DNA of 64,000 nucleotides from Sanderia malayensis. Taxonomy: Eukaryota > Cnidaria > Scyphozoa > Semaeostomeae > Pelagiidae. Below, piece after piece: positions 11,401 through 22,258 of this stretch. A program made the position numbers and the translations under genes. The notes beneath the pieces were generated by a model. That model was not told the DNA's origin, did no database searches, and saw nothing but the letters and a program-made list of their open reading frames with translations. The stretch lies in contig RQOL01000699.1 of assembly GCA_013076295.1 (NCBI GenBank), positions 3,100,001-3,164,000 on the forward strand, given 5' to 3'. Each line of letters starts with the position of its first letter. The first letter of the stretch is position 1.

Positions 11401-13215
11401 ATACGAATGACTACCGTCCTAAAATTTGTTTTAAATCTCAAAATATTACTTCCAATTTATGCGACATTGTTATAGAGCGCAACTAATTTGTTGATCTGAT
11501 GATCCATCTGCAAGCTAAGAGTTGACAATTATGTGGTGAATGCTGAAATATTATTTAATTTGTTTATCAGAGGTGTGATGCTTCGTGGTTCTGGCTTCAA
11601 ATGGGACTTGAGAAAGTCGCAACCATATGACGCGTACGATCAGGTGGAATTTGATGTTCCTATCGGCAAACACGGAGACTCTTACGATAGGTATTAATTT
11701 CAAATCATCTTCTATCTTATTCTACCTTCGCATCATTTTATACACAATTTTATTTCCGTATACATCATTTCATCTGCTTGTTAATTATTGCATGTTCTTC
11801 TAGAAGTTTATAAGTTCTTATGCATTCTGTTGTATATCTTCGTATCTTCCCATGCATCTTCGTATCTTCTTGTGCCTCTCCTTGTATCTTCGTGTCAACG
11901 CTAATATCTCCATGTACATTCCCATGTCTTATGCATCTTCAAAACTCCTGTACATCATTATATATTTCCCCACAGATGTTACGGATTTCAATCTTTTCTA
12001 TAGGTATCTTTGTCGAGTTCAAGAAATGAGAGAGAGTATGAAAATCATACACCAGGTATTTAATATCTTCAAAATGAACTCTCCTACATTAATATGATTA
12101 TTACCAACCGCAATTCCACTGCTTTCGTTTATGATCATTTTTACCATAGACGATTGCCAATTTCATCTCTATTTCACTTCTAGTGCCTCAACAAAATGCC
12201 AGAAGGTCCAATTAAAGTCGACGATGCAAAGATCTCGCCTCCTAAGCGCTCCGAAATGAAGGTCACATACCATTTAAATTCCACACCGTCTGTTATTGTT
12301 ATTAGTGGTTTATTTTGTGTTATTGCGTGCATTTTTATGCTCATCTTTTTCTCCGTCTTTACAGGACTCCATGGAATCCTTGATTCATCATTTCAAGCTT
12401 TACACCGAAGGATACAATGTACCACCAGGCTCTACGTATACTGCCATTGAAGCACCAAAGGTAGGATGAACATCATTATGAATGATGTTCTATAGAGTAA
12501 CTCTACAGTATTGTAAATAATAAAAATAGTAGTAGTTAGGGTTAGAGTTAGGGTTAGGGTTAGTAGTAGTAATAGTTATAGTATCTGTATTGCATAGAGA
12601 GTTTTTATTCCCATGTTGCATCATATTTTCTTACAAATTGTTATCATTTTTTCTCCAGGGTGAAATGGGCGTCTATCTTGTGTCTGATGGAACCAATCGT
12701 CCGTACAGATGCAAGATTCGTGCACCAGGATTTTTCCACTTGGTAAAAAGATTCATTTTCACTGAACATATACTCGTGCCTAAACGAACTTTCTCGCTCC
12801 ACACACATTGCAGTAGACACTGCATACGTTTCCTGTGTAGTTCAATGATTGGATGCTATATACGTCAATGTTCTTTGCAATATTAATTTTTTTGTTTTGC
12901 AGGCATCGCTAGACATGATGTCAAAGGGGCATATGTTAGCTGATGTTGTTGCTATTATCGGTAAGCTAAGCAGTCATCTCGATTTACTTTACGATTATAA
13001 TTGTTAGGTTTGTGCCGTAAGAGTGGGAGGTAGTGTAATAACCCAGAATGCTTTGCTACAAGTGTTACTATTTCACATTAAAAGGGGCATATACGTGTTA
13101 TAAATGGAGGCGTTTATTCAGTATTAGAAACCTTTTCAATATTTATTGCCAGTTTTGATAAAACATCTTTGTTTCAGGAACGCAAGATATTGTGTTTGGT
13201 GAGGTTGATCGTTAA
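8442..13215 (+). CDS. NDUFS2: NADH dehydrogenase (ubiquinone) iron-sulfur protein 2, complex I 49-kDa subunit
   Basis: Encodes a 469-residue core subunit of mitochondrial complex I that, with NDUFS7, forms the quinone-binding pocket on the matrix arm. Exons: 8442-8536, 8681-8811, 8991-9094, 9196-9276, 9561-9681, 10263-10375, 10652-10726, 10843-10920, 11085-11170, 11571-11690, 12004-12055, 12184-12261, 12365-12460, 12659-12742, 12903-12960, 13178-13215. Phases agree throughout and give an open frame. Family motifs seen: [59 protein letters not shown] and the C-terminal [12 protein letters not shown]. The first 30 or so residues are rich in Arg, Lys, Ser and Ala, as expected for a mitochondrial presequence. 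Length matches the human protein (463). Intron 5 carries a hAT-like MITE and has a weak donor (GTTTTT). A polyadenylation signal AATAAA lies at 13272. Confidence 0.97.
9404..9475. repeat. Copy 1 of a dispersed repeat
   Basis: The stretch containing AAATACCCCTGTTCATGACA and TTGTTATTCTTATTAG matches copies at about 63675-63735 (same orientation) and, in reverse complement, at about 24915-24995. It lies within an NDUFS2 intron. This is a short fragment of a longer element. Confidence 0.6.
9754..10060. mobile_element. hAT-like MITE, 307 bp, with 8-bp target duplication
   Basis: Perfect 20-base terminal inverted repeats beginning CCGGTCTGCAGAGTGTGG are at 9754-9773 and 10041-10060. They are flanked by the direct repeat TCTTCTTG at 9746-9753 and 10061-10068. 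The interior has many subterminal GCACTTGA motifs in one orientation and no coding capacity. The 8-base target duplication and the CAGAGTG motif inside the ends fit hAT-derived MITEs. It is inserted in NDUFS2 intron 5. Confidence 0.85.
12535..12563. repeat. Short interstitial telomere-type TTAGGG run
   Basis: A few TTAGGG and TTAGAG units lie in an NDUFS2 intron, next to GTA repeats. Far too short to be anything but a microsatellite. Confidence 0.7.
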
Positions 13216-13753
13216 TTCTTGGCATAGTGATCATGTCTGTCCAAGCAAGAAGAATTTTTGAATGTTTTGTAAATAAAGTCATAAAAGAAGTTGTTGTGAT
13301 CAAAAGAAATTGTTTGAGGATGCAAAAATAAATAACTACTGATAATTGTGAGTGTTATTGTTGTTTATCTTGACCCCCCTAGACCCCACCCCCATGCTAC
13401 ACTCCTCTGTCCATACATTGCTGTGTCCCCATTGCTGTGTCTATATGTTACTATTTCCACTGTACACACATTGTTGTTTATATAAAGAACTCTGTTCATT
13501 GGAAGTTAGCATGGCTCCCTGGAGCTTCTAAGAGGATCAAAAGACAGGCATGGAGTGTACATAATACCATCATAATACCATCTTCATAATTAATTAATTA
13601 CATAATACGTATCTTAAACTCTATAAAAAGCAAATGGTTCTTAGTAAATGCGATTTAGAGCCATTCTAAGTAATGAAACTGGTGAATAAATCATTTATTT
13701 ATGCTACAGTCTTGTTTGAAATCTTTCGTATACTGACGTATAGTAGAAGCTGT
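13216..13753. other. Intergenic between convergent 3' ends
   Basis: Holds the 3' UTRs of NDUFS2 (AATAAA at 13272-13277) and of the minus-strand gene ending at 13754 (TTTATT, i.e. AATAAA on the minus strand, at 13694-13699). No further gene seen. Confidence 0.6.
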
Positions 13754-15406
13754 TCAGTGTGTTGGTGTGTATCTATGACCAAATGGACTATACTGTGAAA
13801 AGAACAGAAAACGTAATAAGGAAATGCCATGGTGCAAAGATGAATTACTTTCACGTAATATGAACATGATAACACAGAACGGAGTGTTACAGAGAAGTGA
13901 TTTATATTTATTCTGATACAGCTTACAGCAAGATGCACTTCAAACTTGCATTCATCTTTGGACCTATTAAGATAAATAGGTGGAACAACTTGGCCTTTCT
14001 TATCAATGCCAAAGAAATTGCCAGTCATTGTATGCTGGAGAGTGATGTAATGGTCAAGTGTTTCGTGTATGCGGAAAGAGCTTGCTTGATCTCCAATACC
14101 CTGATGCACAAAAAAGAAACATTTATGACATTAACCAATGGAAGAATGGATGTGGTTGGGATAAAATAAGAGCTGGTGGTCATTGAAGCTTGTGTTTTAA
14201 TTTGCTTTTTATATTACAAATCATTTTGGAACTATACATTAATGTTATGATTTGATTTCGTACCGTTCCAACTACCATGCCATTTGCCATTGCTAAGTGA
14301 TATGAAGGAATAGCTGCATTTCGTAATACAACCTTGTTCTCATATCGTGATACGACAACGAAATGTGCTATGGAAAGAAATGCAATAATGAATGAATGTT
14401 ATGGCCATTGCTTTTAAATATAAAGTTGATTCTATTCAATTTAAGCAATCTTGTTGGGCAGCAGTTCAGTTGTGGCTTGTTTGGGAAACTATGAAATGGA
14501 GTTGTTGATACTAACCAGTATAGTCGTTGCCCACAGTTCCGTAGGAGTCCACGACTCCATTGGGCTGAACTTTTACACAACCAGCTGAACACTTGTTTCT
14601 AAGTTGAATACCACAGCCAGGCTTGAAACAGTCCTTCGAAAAAAGTAAGAGTGTTAAGAAACTAGTTTTTCGATTGAGACAGATATGGTGGAGAAAATAT
14701 TATCACAGAGAAGTCAACTGAGCGGTTCTTACAAGAAGTGGACTTTCAGCATATCGATCGATTTCATTCACAGTTTCTCTTGCAACATCACTCACAAGTT
14801 GAGAACCAGATCTCACAGCAGATCCTATCACTCCACCGATAAATCCCTGTTTGAATTAATGGAAAATTACACTACACATCCTTGACAATGTTCAAACACA
14901 GCACAATAACAGTGATAGAAGAAGGGAGAAAAGAAATTAGTTGATGCAAGGTTTAAATAGTCCAAGTATTTTGAAACAGATGACGCTACTTACAGCTGCT
15001 TGCGATGTATTGCTCTGCAAAAAAGACGATATTAAATTAGCGACCTGTTGTTGTCATTCGCATTTCGGAGCATAACTTTCTCAGTACCTAAATGAAATGA
15101 TGGAAGAGAAACGATAAATGCGAGTAATATATTTTATTTACCCTTCTCTCAACTGGAACACCAACAACTACTGGCCGTTGCTGTTGCACAATTATAGTTT
15201 GGTGATGCGGTCCTGCAGAGAGAAAACTTGGTTGAAAAGATGGCCTGATAATTTGTGGTGGCCGGTTCTTGGTTGAGGTTAGTTGACGATGCATAGCAAA
15301 AACAAACTGACAAAATTATACAAGAGCAAATTTTACCTGAAGGTGGAGCTGGGTATGTATTGGCTTGAGTAGGATATGGATACGGTTTTTGTGGATATCC
15401 TGCCAT
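13754..15406 (-). CDS. Uncharacterised protein, Pro/Tyr/Gln-rich N-terminus, possible beta-trefoil C-terminus
   Basis: My eight-exon model (listed 5' to 3' on the minus strand): 15406-15337, 15212-15142, 15014-14994, 14846-14733, 14633-14516, 14292-14264, 14100-13927, 13792-13754, giving 211 residues. The N-terminus MAGYPQKPYPYPTQANTYPA lacks a signal peptide. A Gln/Val segment and a Gly-rich amphipathic stretch (GFIGGVIGSAVRSGSQL) follow. Next is a Cys cluster (DCFKPGCGIQLRNKCSAGC), then a domain with TGNFFGIDKKGQVVPP and DECKFEVHLA. The latter resembles a beta-trefoil repeat of the FGF or fascin kind, but this is only a visual impression. The 29-base exon 14292-14264 is inferred because the flanking exons are out of phase without it; a 17-base version (14292-14276) also restores the frame. 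The other splice sites are consistent. It is transcribed divergently from the GST gene. Function unknown. Confidence 0.6.
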
Positions 15407-15818
15407 AATTTCGGGAATAAACGATGCTTTGAACTTCAATGAAACTTCTTCTTGCATCAAATAACAGTCGTCAGCCTTTTTTCGAAATGACGTCATGCAA
15501 TATTATGCAATATGCAATAAATAGACAACCATGCCATCCATGTTGAAATTATTATTTTGACAAAACAACCATAACCAATAACGATTAACGAAGTTATTTG
15601 TTGTTTTGTTCGCTTGTCCAGTCCAGCATGACTTTGCATTTTTGCCAAGGCCAATCACGATGATAAGATAAAGATTGTCTGTTCATATTCAGGCTTCTCA
15701 GTTTTAAATTGGCAGCTTTTCCTTGTCAAGTGGAAGGAAATTTTGCTCTGCATTTTGCCGGAACAGGCCCAATAAACGTGCAAACTGAGAAGGTACAATT
15801 AATTTCCGACCCACCAAT
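15407..15818. promoter_or_regulatory. Short divergent promoter region with CRE palindrome
   Basis: Only 412 bases separate the start codons of the minus-strand 13754-15406 gene and the plus-strand GST gene. The region contains the perfect palindrome TGACGTCA at 15488-15495, the consensus for CREB/ATF factors. A shared bidirectional promoter is plausible but inferred. Confidence 0.5.
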
Positions 15819-17938
15819 ATGTCTGAAAGCAAGCAGGTGGGCATTTCTTCGAATACGGCCAAGGAGACGGCCCCTGAAGGAGCGTTCATAAGAAAGGATG
15901 CAGTTTTCAGAAATTTCATTGGCACAGAAGAATACATTGCTGAGCCTAAACGATATCACTTGTATATTTCTTATGCATGTCCGTGGGCCCACAGAACACT
16001 TATTTACATCAAGCTGAAGGGTTTGGAAGATGTTATCTCAGTCAACGTGGTTGACTATTTTCTCGACTTCAAGACCTCTACTGGCTGGAAATTCAGTCCT
16101 GAGAAAATCGACTGTACAGCTGACACCGTGAACAACTTTCAGTACTTGAGACAAGTCTACGAATTAAGCCAAGGTGGGAGGGAGTATGCCGGGCGAGTCA
16201 CCGTGCCAGTTCTTTTCGACACTAAGACGAAGACAATTGTCAACAACGAGTCGAGTGAAATTATTCGAATGCTGAACACTGAATTCAATGCGTTTTGCAA
16301 AACAGAAGACCAGGCCGCCTTGGATCTGTATCCAGAAGCACTCAAGGATGAAATCAACGAGTTGAATAGTTGGATATACCCGTAAGTTTTAGCGGAGAAA
16401 ATAAGTGCTCGTGTTGGTGCTACTACGCATGCGTATTTCAATGCTTACAATTCAAGTTTGAAGTCTGCATGTGTAATAGCTACAGCCCGGTGGAAAGCTG
16501 AAACAAATTTTAATCAACTTTCCATGTCTTTTCATGCTACAACTTCTGATAGCAGCTAAAAAATATTCAGTGATTTTAAACACAATGACATAATAAAACA
16601 TTTTTCTTTCAAGAATGATTAACAACGGAGTTTACCGTTCCGGATTTGCCAAATCACAAGAAGCATACGATATAGCAGTGAAAGAATTGTTTGTTGGGTT
16701 AGACAAGGTATGTTATTGTACCAGGGTTCAATCCGATCTAATCCAACAACCATTCTATGGCAGTTGGCGATCAGCAGTACGCTATTGTGATCATTACAGA
16801 ACACACCACTCTTCTTTATTCCCACCGTATTCTATTCAAATCAACTAGATCTGTTCCAGTTTCATTTTGATTCAATCCTGTCGATTTAAGTCGATTTGAA
16901 TCTGATCCTGGCTTGATCTAGTTCAAACCCGATCTAATTCGATTTGACATACTCGATCCAATTTGATCATATCTTAAATCTATAGATAATCCATAAATCT
17001 ATCTGTCTTTGTCTTTTCTTAGGTGGAATCAATCTTATCAAACAAGCGATATTTGACAGGACCAACAGTGACAGAAGCCGACATTCGACTTTTCACAACT
17101 CTCGTTAGATTTGACCATGTCTATCACGGACATTTCAAAGTGAGTTCTCGTCTTAAAAATACTGTCAATTCTGTCTAATTCGAACACCCCGGGGAAGCGT
17201 GAAAATGTTCGAATTACAAAAAGTTCGAATTAAAGAGGTTTGTTTTATAAGAATTTGTTCATTAGTGATCCTTGAAGGGACAGAGAATTTCGTTCGAATT
17301 AGATAGAGTTCGAATTACACGAGATTGAGCTATGCAGATTTGACCGTATACGAAGCTTATTCCTGCTTTTTACTGTTCTATTTTCAAGTGATCAGTTTAA
17401 CACCTTGTAACATCGAGAGTCACGTGTACACTGCACAATGCAGCCAATCGTGTCACGTTATACCATTATCATGAGTCAGCATAAATGGCAAATCAAGTGG
17501 AACTTGTTTTACTTTATTTGTTCTCTCAACTGACTTAACTTCGATGCCTTCAACAAGCTTGAAATTGACCCATTTCTATCTACAGTGCAATAAGAAAAGA
17601 ATTATTGATTTTCCGAACATATTTGGATATGTCCGCGACATGTACCAGTTCAGGGGGATAGGAGAGACAGTCAACATGCTCCACATATGTCGTCATTACA
17701 TGGTAAGTAATTATCCACAGCAAATTTCCAGGTTTCTTATAATGTTGAGATTGAAGATGTCAGCTGTATATATTTGTTTTGATTCTATCAGGGCCGCATT
17801 TACAGTTGTAAATAAGTGTTTTAAAAGATTTTTCTTTCACAGGAGAGTCATCAATTCATCAATCCATATGGAATTGTCTCTATTGGACCGGACATTGACT
17901 TTTCCAGTCCGCATGGCAGAGAAAGTATCGGAAAGTGA
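15819..17938 (+). CDS. Xi-class glutathione S-transferase (glutathionyl-hydroquinone reductase type)
   Basis: Five exons (15819-16381, 16614-16707, 17023-17139, 17586-17702, 17843-17938) encode 328 residues. The family uses a catalytic Cys to reduce glutathionyl-hydroquinones with GSH and is cytosolic. Evidence: the thioredoxin-like half has YACPWAHRT (catalytic Cys54) and, further on, [20 protein letters not shown]. The helical half has [23 protein letters not shown] and the end ISIGP-like [15 protein letters not shown], all typical of ECM4/YqjG-type enzymes. Omega-class GSTs share CP but are shorter (about 240) and lack this tail. The family is well known in bacteria, fungi and plants and is patchy in animals. 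The presence of four introns with normal phases argues for a resident nuclear gene rather than contamination. Confidence 0.9.
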
Positions 17939-18573
17939 TACTATTATCTCCGGAACATAAAATACTGTGGGAATATAGCTACTGTAGTTACATTTAGGTG
18001 AGTCTTTAGGTATTTTAAAAGCATTATTTTTGTTTGGTTTTAACGTAACTACTTACCGTTGTAAATTTGGACACACGAGGCGTTAGAGAGCCAACCACAG
18101 CGCACCTTCCTCCTCGCTCCCTTCCCCCTCGCTCCCTTCCCTTCCCTTCGAGGACTATTTTAATCCAAGAAATCAGAACACTCTTATAATATTCTTTCTC
18201 TCTAATGCAACATAACAGAACTATGGTAAATAAAACAATAATTATAAGCCTTTACATTTCGATATTCATACTATGATATAAAAGAGAATTGTCAACGCAA
18301 CATGATATGGCATCACTAAGTAACTCAATTTTCGATCAATGCAACCCCCTAGACCAAATGCAACTGTGCGGCGAACGCTGTCTTCCAATCCAATCTTATC
18401 AGGGGGAGTGCAAATAATCTTCGTTAAAATGTTTCTAACAATCGCTTTCCAATAATTAAAAACTTAATTGATTGAACAGAACTTGAATAAACAAAATATA
18501 AATACATGGAAACTTTCTTATAAATGAATCGAATTTTCGAACGAGGTATCGTGCAGGCTGAAGATCTACCTTT
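17939..18573. other. Intergenic between convergent GST and MAEL
   Basis: 3' UTRs of both genes. A pyrimidine-rich run lies at about 18106-18150 and an AATAAA candidate for GST at about 18232. No gene supported. Confidence 0.5.
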
Positions 18574-21500
18574 TCAGTTTCTCCATTCACTAGGAGGCTG
18601 TGGTGCGAACGAGGCTACCGGGGCAGTCATTGACGTAGCATACTTATCTCGCTGCATGTTATTCGTGTTCATCATTGCCCTTCCAGCTCCAGGTTGCCTT
18701 AGCCTCATTTCTGTGCTGTCAGTTAAAGACTTCAGCACGTCTTTCATACCCGTCATGCCTCTTCCAATTGGTAAAGGTCTTGAGGAGGATATCTGCTGCG
18801 ATGGCAGTGTTTGGTTGGTCGGCCTGCTCCCTCTACCAGTGCCTCGTCCGATCCTTGTTGAATTAGTGTCCGAAACCGGACGTTGTTGTTGTTGTTGTTG
18901 ATTCTTCACACCTTCACCCGGTCGTCTGGGTTGGCTTGATAACATGGCCTGTGCCCTGCCTCTTCCAATGGTTCTCGGCTGTTGTGACTGCTGGCTAGAT
19001 GAGTCATGCATACTGTTGTCTGCAACAGAATACAGATGTCTACACATACAGTTGAAGTTGCACAAATAACACGTCCAGAAAGATAAGAAGTACTGTGTTA
19101 CGAGATTCACAGTTAGCAGGGACAAAACCTCAAGTATGAAGCACAAATAGAACAAGTTATATTTGGGGAAAACGGAAACAGTTGACATATTGAGGAACGC
19201 CGCAATCTTACCTCTTACTAATAGTTGTTGCTGTTGTTGTTCTTGTTGTTGTTGTTGTTGTTGTTGCTGTTGCCATTGTTGTTGGGGCTGAAAACTCCCT
19301 GCAGTGTCTTGCACTGCAGGGAGATGATTGACAGTCAATGTGACATCAGCCTTTGGACACAGGTAGTCAGACATGAAGTAGCTGCATAAAAGAGAATGGT
19401 GTTATGTGGGAAAACAATACAAAAAGCTGCACTACAATGTATCTAATTAGTGTACTGCACGAACGAGAACCAGCAGTACAAATTTACCTCCATTTTTTGG
19501 CCATGGCCATCGAACAGTATTTAAGATCTAGTTTCTCATGATATTCACATCTGAAAACAAAGGAGATAAATGACGACTATATGGTATGGTATTATAAGCA
19601 AGCAATGATGCCTCATTTCTAATAAATTCAATTCATAACAGTGTGCATTTTGAATTGACAATAATCCAATTCCTCACCTTGTGTTCCGCTCATAATCGTA
19701 CACACTAGATGTGAACAATTTGGTAGCAGCCATTTCGCATGCATTTAGATTAGGGCGACGGCCTTCGAGATGCAAATCCAGATCCAACAGCAAGCCTTCA
19801 ACTTCACAGACCTTCTTGAAAACAAGTTCTCTTCCTGTGGGAAGAGGGACAAAGAATTCAAGCGGGTTAACAAAGAGACTCACACAATGAATACAAAGAT
19901 GGCATACCATACCATGCTATATCATAATAATAATAACCATGGACAATAAAGGACCAACACTGATATCATTATGGATCACTAATCTGGATTCAAAGAAGCA
20001 TTAAAACAATTTAAATTCAGAGCATACCAGCATTGAAGGCAAGCCATCTTAAAGCACCTTCAACAGCAACTGTTTCCGAAGCCTGCAACACAATTACATG
20101 AAATTTAATAATAGTCAAATCAACGAGGTATGCTTTGGGGAGATTATTACAATGATGTATGCTTTGGGGAGATTATTACTGATGACTTGTGATGTTATTC
20201 ACTGTGATGCAAATTGATTGTAGATAATTATGATTGAATCACCTTGCAAAACACAGGCGGAACTATTTTCCTGCCTTGCATGATGAATTGGAAGATGTCA
20301 CAGTTGATTTTCTCATATGTTTGACCCACTTCTGCCATCCCTTCAAGCGGAATTTTGTGTGTACTCTCACCTGAAGATGTATTAGATGTTGATTCATTGT
20401 CAGGCATGGAAGCAATAGCAATGTTATTGTTGATTCAGCAAACGGGCAAAGAAATGGAGAGAAATTTAAAAGAAATAAACTCACTTCTTGTTGTTGCATT
20501 ATGTCTCTGTCCCAATGGGATTTTACCTTAAAAACAAAGAGGTTAGATATCTCTTTTGGGGATATTGTAACAATGTGTTTATAGATGGACCGTTAGCCTG
20601 TGGATGCATTTTAGATGACCTCTGCACCACCTCTCGCCACGTATTTCTGCTCTCTGCAATTTTCAGGCATTTGGCCAGCTTCATCCCTGTCCCTAGATGG
20701 ACCAGGGGGTCTATAAAATAACACCTGATGAGCTTACCTGGATTAATAAACTTGTGCAAGACACGGTCAATGCCAGATTCAATGCTGTATTCTACTACAC
20801 TGACTTCACAGGGAATTATCTTCAGATGTTCTGGTAAGTTTTCCGTTCGAAGATCACACATTAACGAGAATGCTATGAAGTAGAATCTTTCGTAAATTAC
20901 GTCTACAAAAGAAAAGAACCTTGTCAGAATTATTACCCGAAGCTAGAAAGCTGTGTTTAAATAGATTAAAACAGTGATAAAAAATGCCACATTAACATTT
21001 TACTCTGTTGGTGGAGTTTAACAAATAGTTTTGCTGATATTTATTTTTCTGTGGAAATGAGAACTGACAACCGACTATTTATATTATTATTATTCTTACT
21101 GTTACTGTTGTTCACATACTTCTCCCGGGTCATGGGAGAATCTTGTGAATTTTATTACTCTTTACCATATTTTAACTTGTCCTCTTGTTATGTTAGTATT
21201 ATTCACGATTCTCAATTCTGTTCAAAAATTTACTCCACTAATAAACACTTTACTCCATACTATGGCTGGGTTTACACGAGAAATTTGGAACGGTTCCATT
21301 TGGAACCATTTGGAACCGTTCCAAATTTGGCTGCATTTACACGGGATCGGTTCCATTTGGAACTATTCGAAATTATTGCACAAAGCGGTGCTGTGGAGGC
21401 ATGCTCGACAAGCTCAAAGGGCGCCATTTTTGTGATTCCCTTTGTTCACGACCACATGACGCTCACATTTTATGCCTCACTTCCTATCTGTACTCTTTTG

Positions 21501-22258
21501 GAACCGTTCCACCCGTTTACACGAGCATTTTCGAATGGTTCCGTGAAACGGTTCCAAATGGAATTTTTTTCTAACCGATCCCATTTGGGTACGGCTAGCA
21601 GTTCCATTTGGAACGGTTCCGACAGTTCCCGTGTAAACGGGAGGCCTAATCGTACTCATTTTGGTACGGTTCCAAATGGAACCGGTCCCGTGTAAACGCA
21701 GCCTATATTGAACAGGTTTGGATACCTCTGCCAAGTGGCCACTGCCTGGCAATCTCTAATCTCTCTTTCATCCTTCTCTGTTTTCTAACTTGCTCCAAGT
21801 CGACACGTTCCTACAAAGAGGTCAAACTTAAACTGAAAAAATATCAGGTTAAAAAGATAGCTCAGCAACAAATATATTGCTTATAATATATCGGTAAAAA
21901 ATTTATTTGATCATATTTACTGATATTAATTGTCCCATATTGTCTCTTCTACCGGGTCTTTCTTGCGGGTTGCCTGGTTTTTGTTTCCTTGCCATTTCTT
22001 TATAATATTCCTTTTCGTCTGGATCCAGATCCTAGTATGATATGGCAAAGGAAGGGTAAATTTAGAACGTCAGATAAGACATTTAATTTAAAATTACTGG
22101 ACTAAAATTCTAGTGTTTCGCTTTCTCACCTGCCATATTGGTCCTGCAGCTGAGACAAGATCCGCGGTGGATTGTATGTTGTGCCCTTCCGCAATCAGTC
22201 TTGGCTTTATTGTTTGCGAAAAAACTATGAATCCATTTGGCTTGTTCTTGCTCGGCAT
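18574..22258 (-). CDS. MAEL: Maelstrom (piRNA pathway protein) with HMG box and RG/Q-rich tail
   Basis: Eleven coding exons (minus, 5' to 3'): 22258-22130, 22031-21921, 21810-21726, 20902-20738, 20526-20485, 20370-20243, 20082-20028, 19834-19678, 19550-19488, 19381-19212, 19019-18574; 516 residues, all phases consistent. Maelstrom works in germline piRNA silencing of transposons, in nuage and nucleus. Residues 1 to about 80 form an HMG box (MPSKNKPNGFIVF; LDPDEKEYYKEMARKQK). The Maelstrom domain follows at about 110-330, with RFYFIAFSLMCDL and LHKFINPG. It keeps the Glu-His-His-Cys-His-Cys set: VVEYSIES, VLHKF, QRHNATT, NACEMA, CEYHEK and KYCSM. The C-terminal 190 residues are unusual: two polyglutamine stretches and repeated GRG motifs (IGRGRAQAM, IGRGTGRGS, IGRGMTGM). 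A MITE-like element sits in intron 3. The start is supported by the family-typical short lead before the HMG box. Confidence 0.93.
21264..21703. mobile_element. Non-autonomous DNA element (about 440 bp) in MAEL intron
   Basis: The ends are inverted repeats GGCTGGGTTTACACG and its near complement (CGTGTAAACGCAGCC), one mismatch in 15. The interior is built of palindromic GGTTCCATTTGGAACC-type repeats in both orientations. Flanking bases are TA-rich (TA or TAT), so target duplication length is unclear. No coding capacity. Confidence 0.7.
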
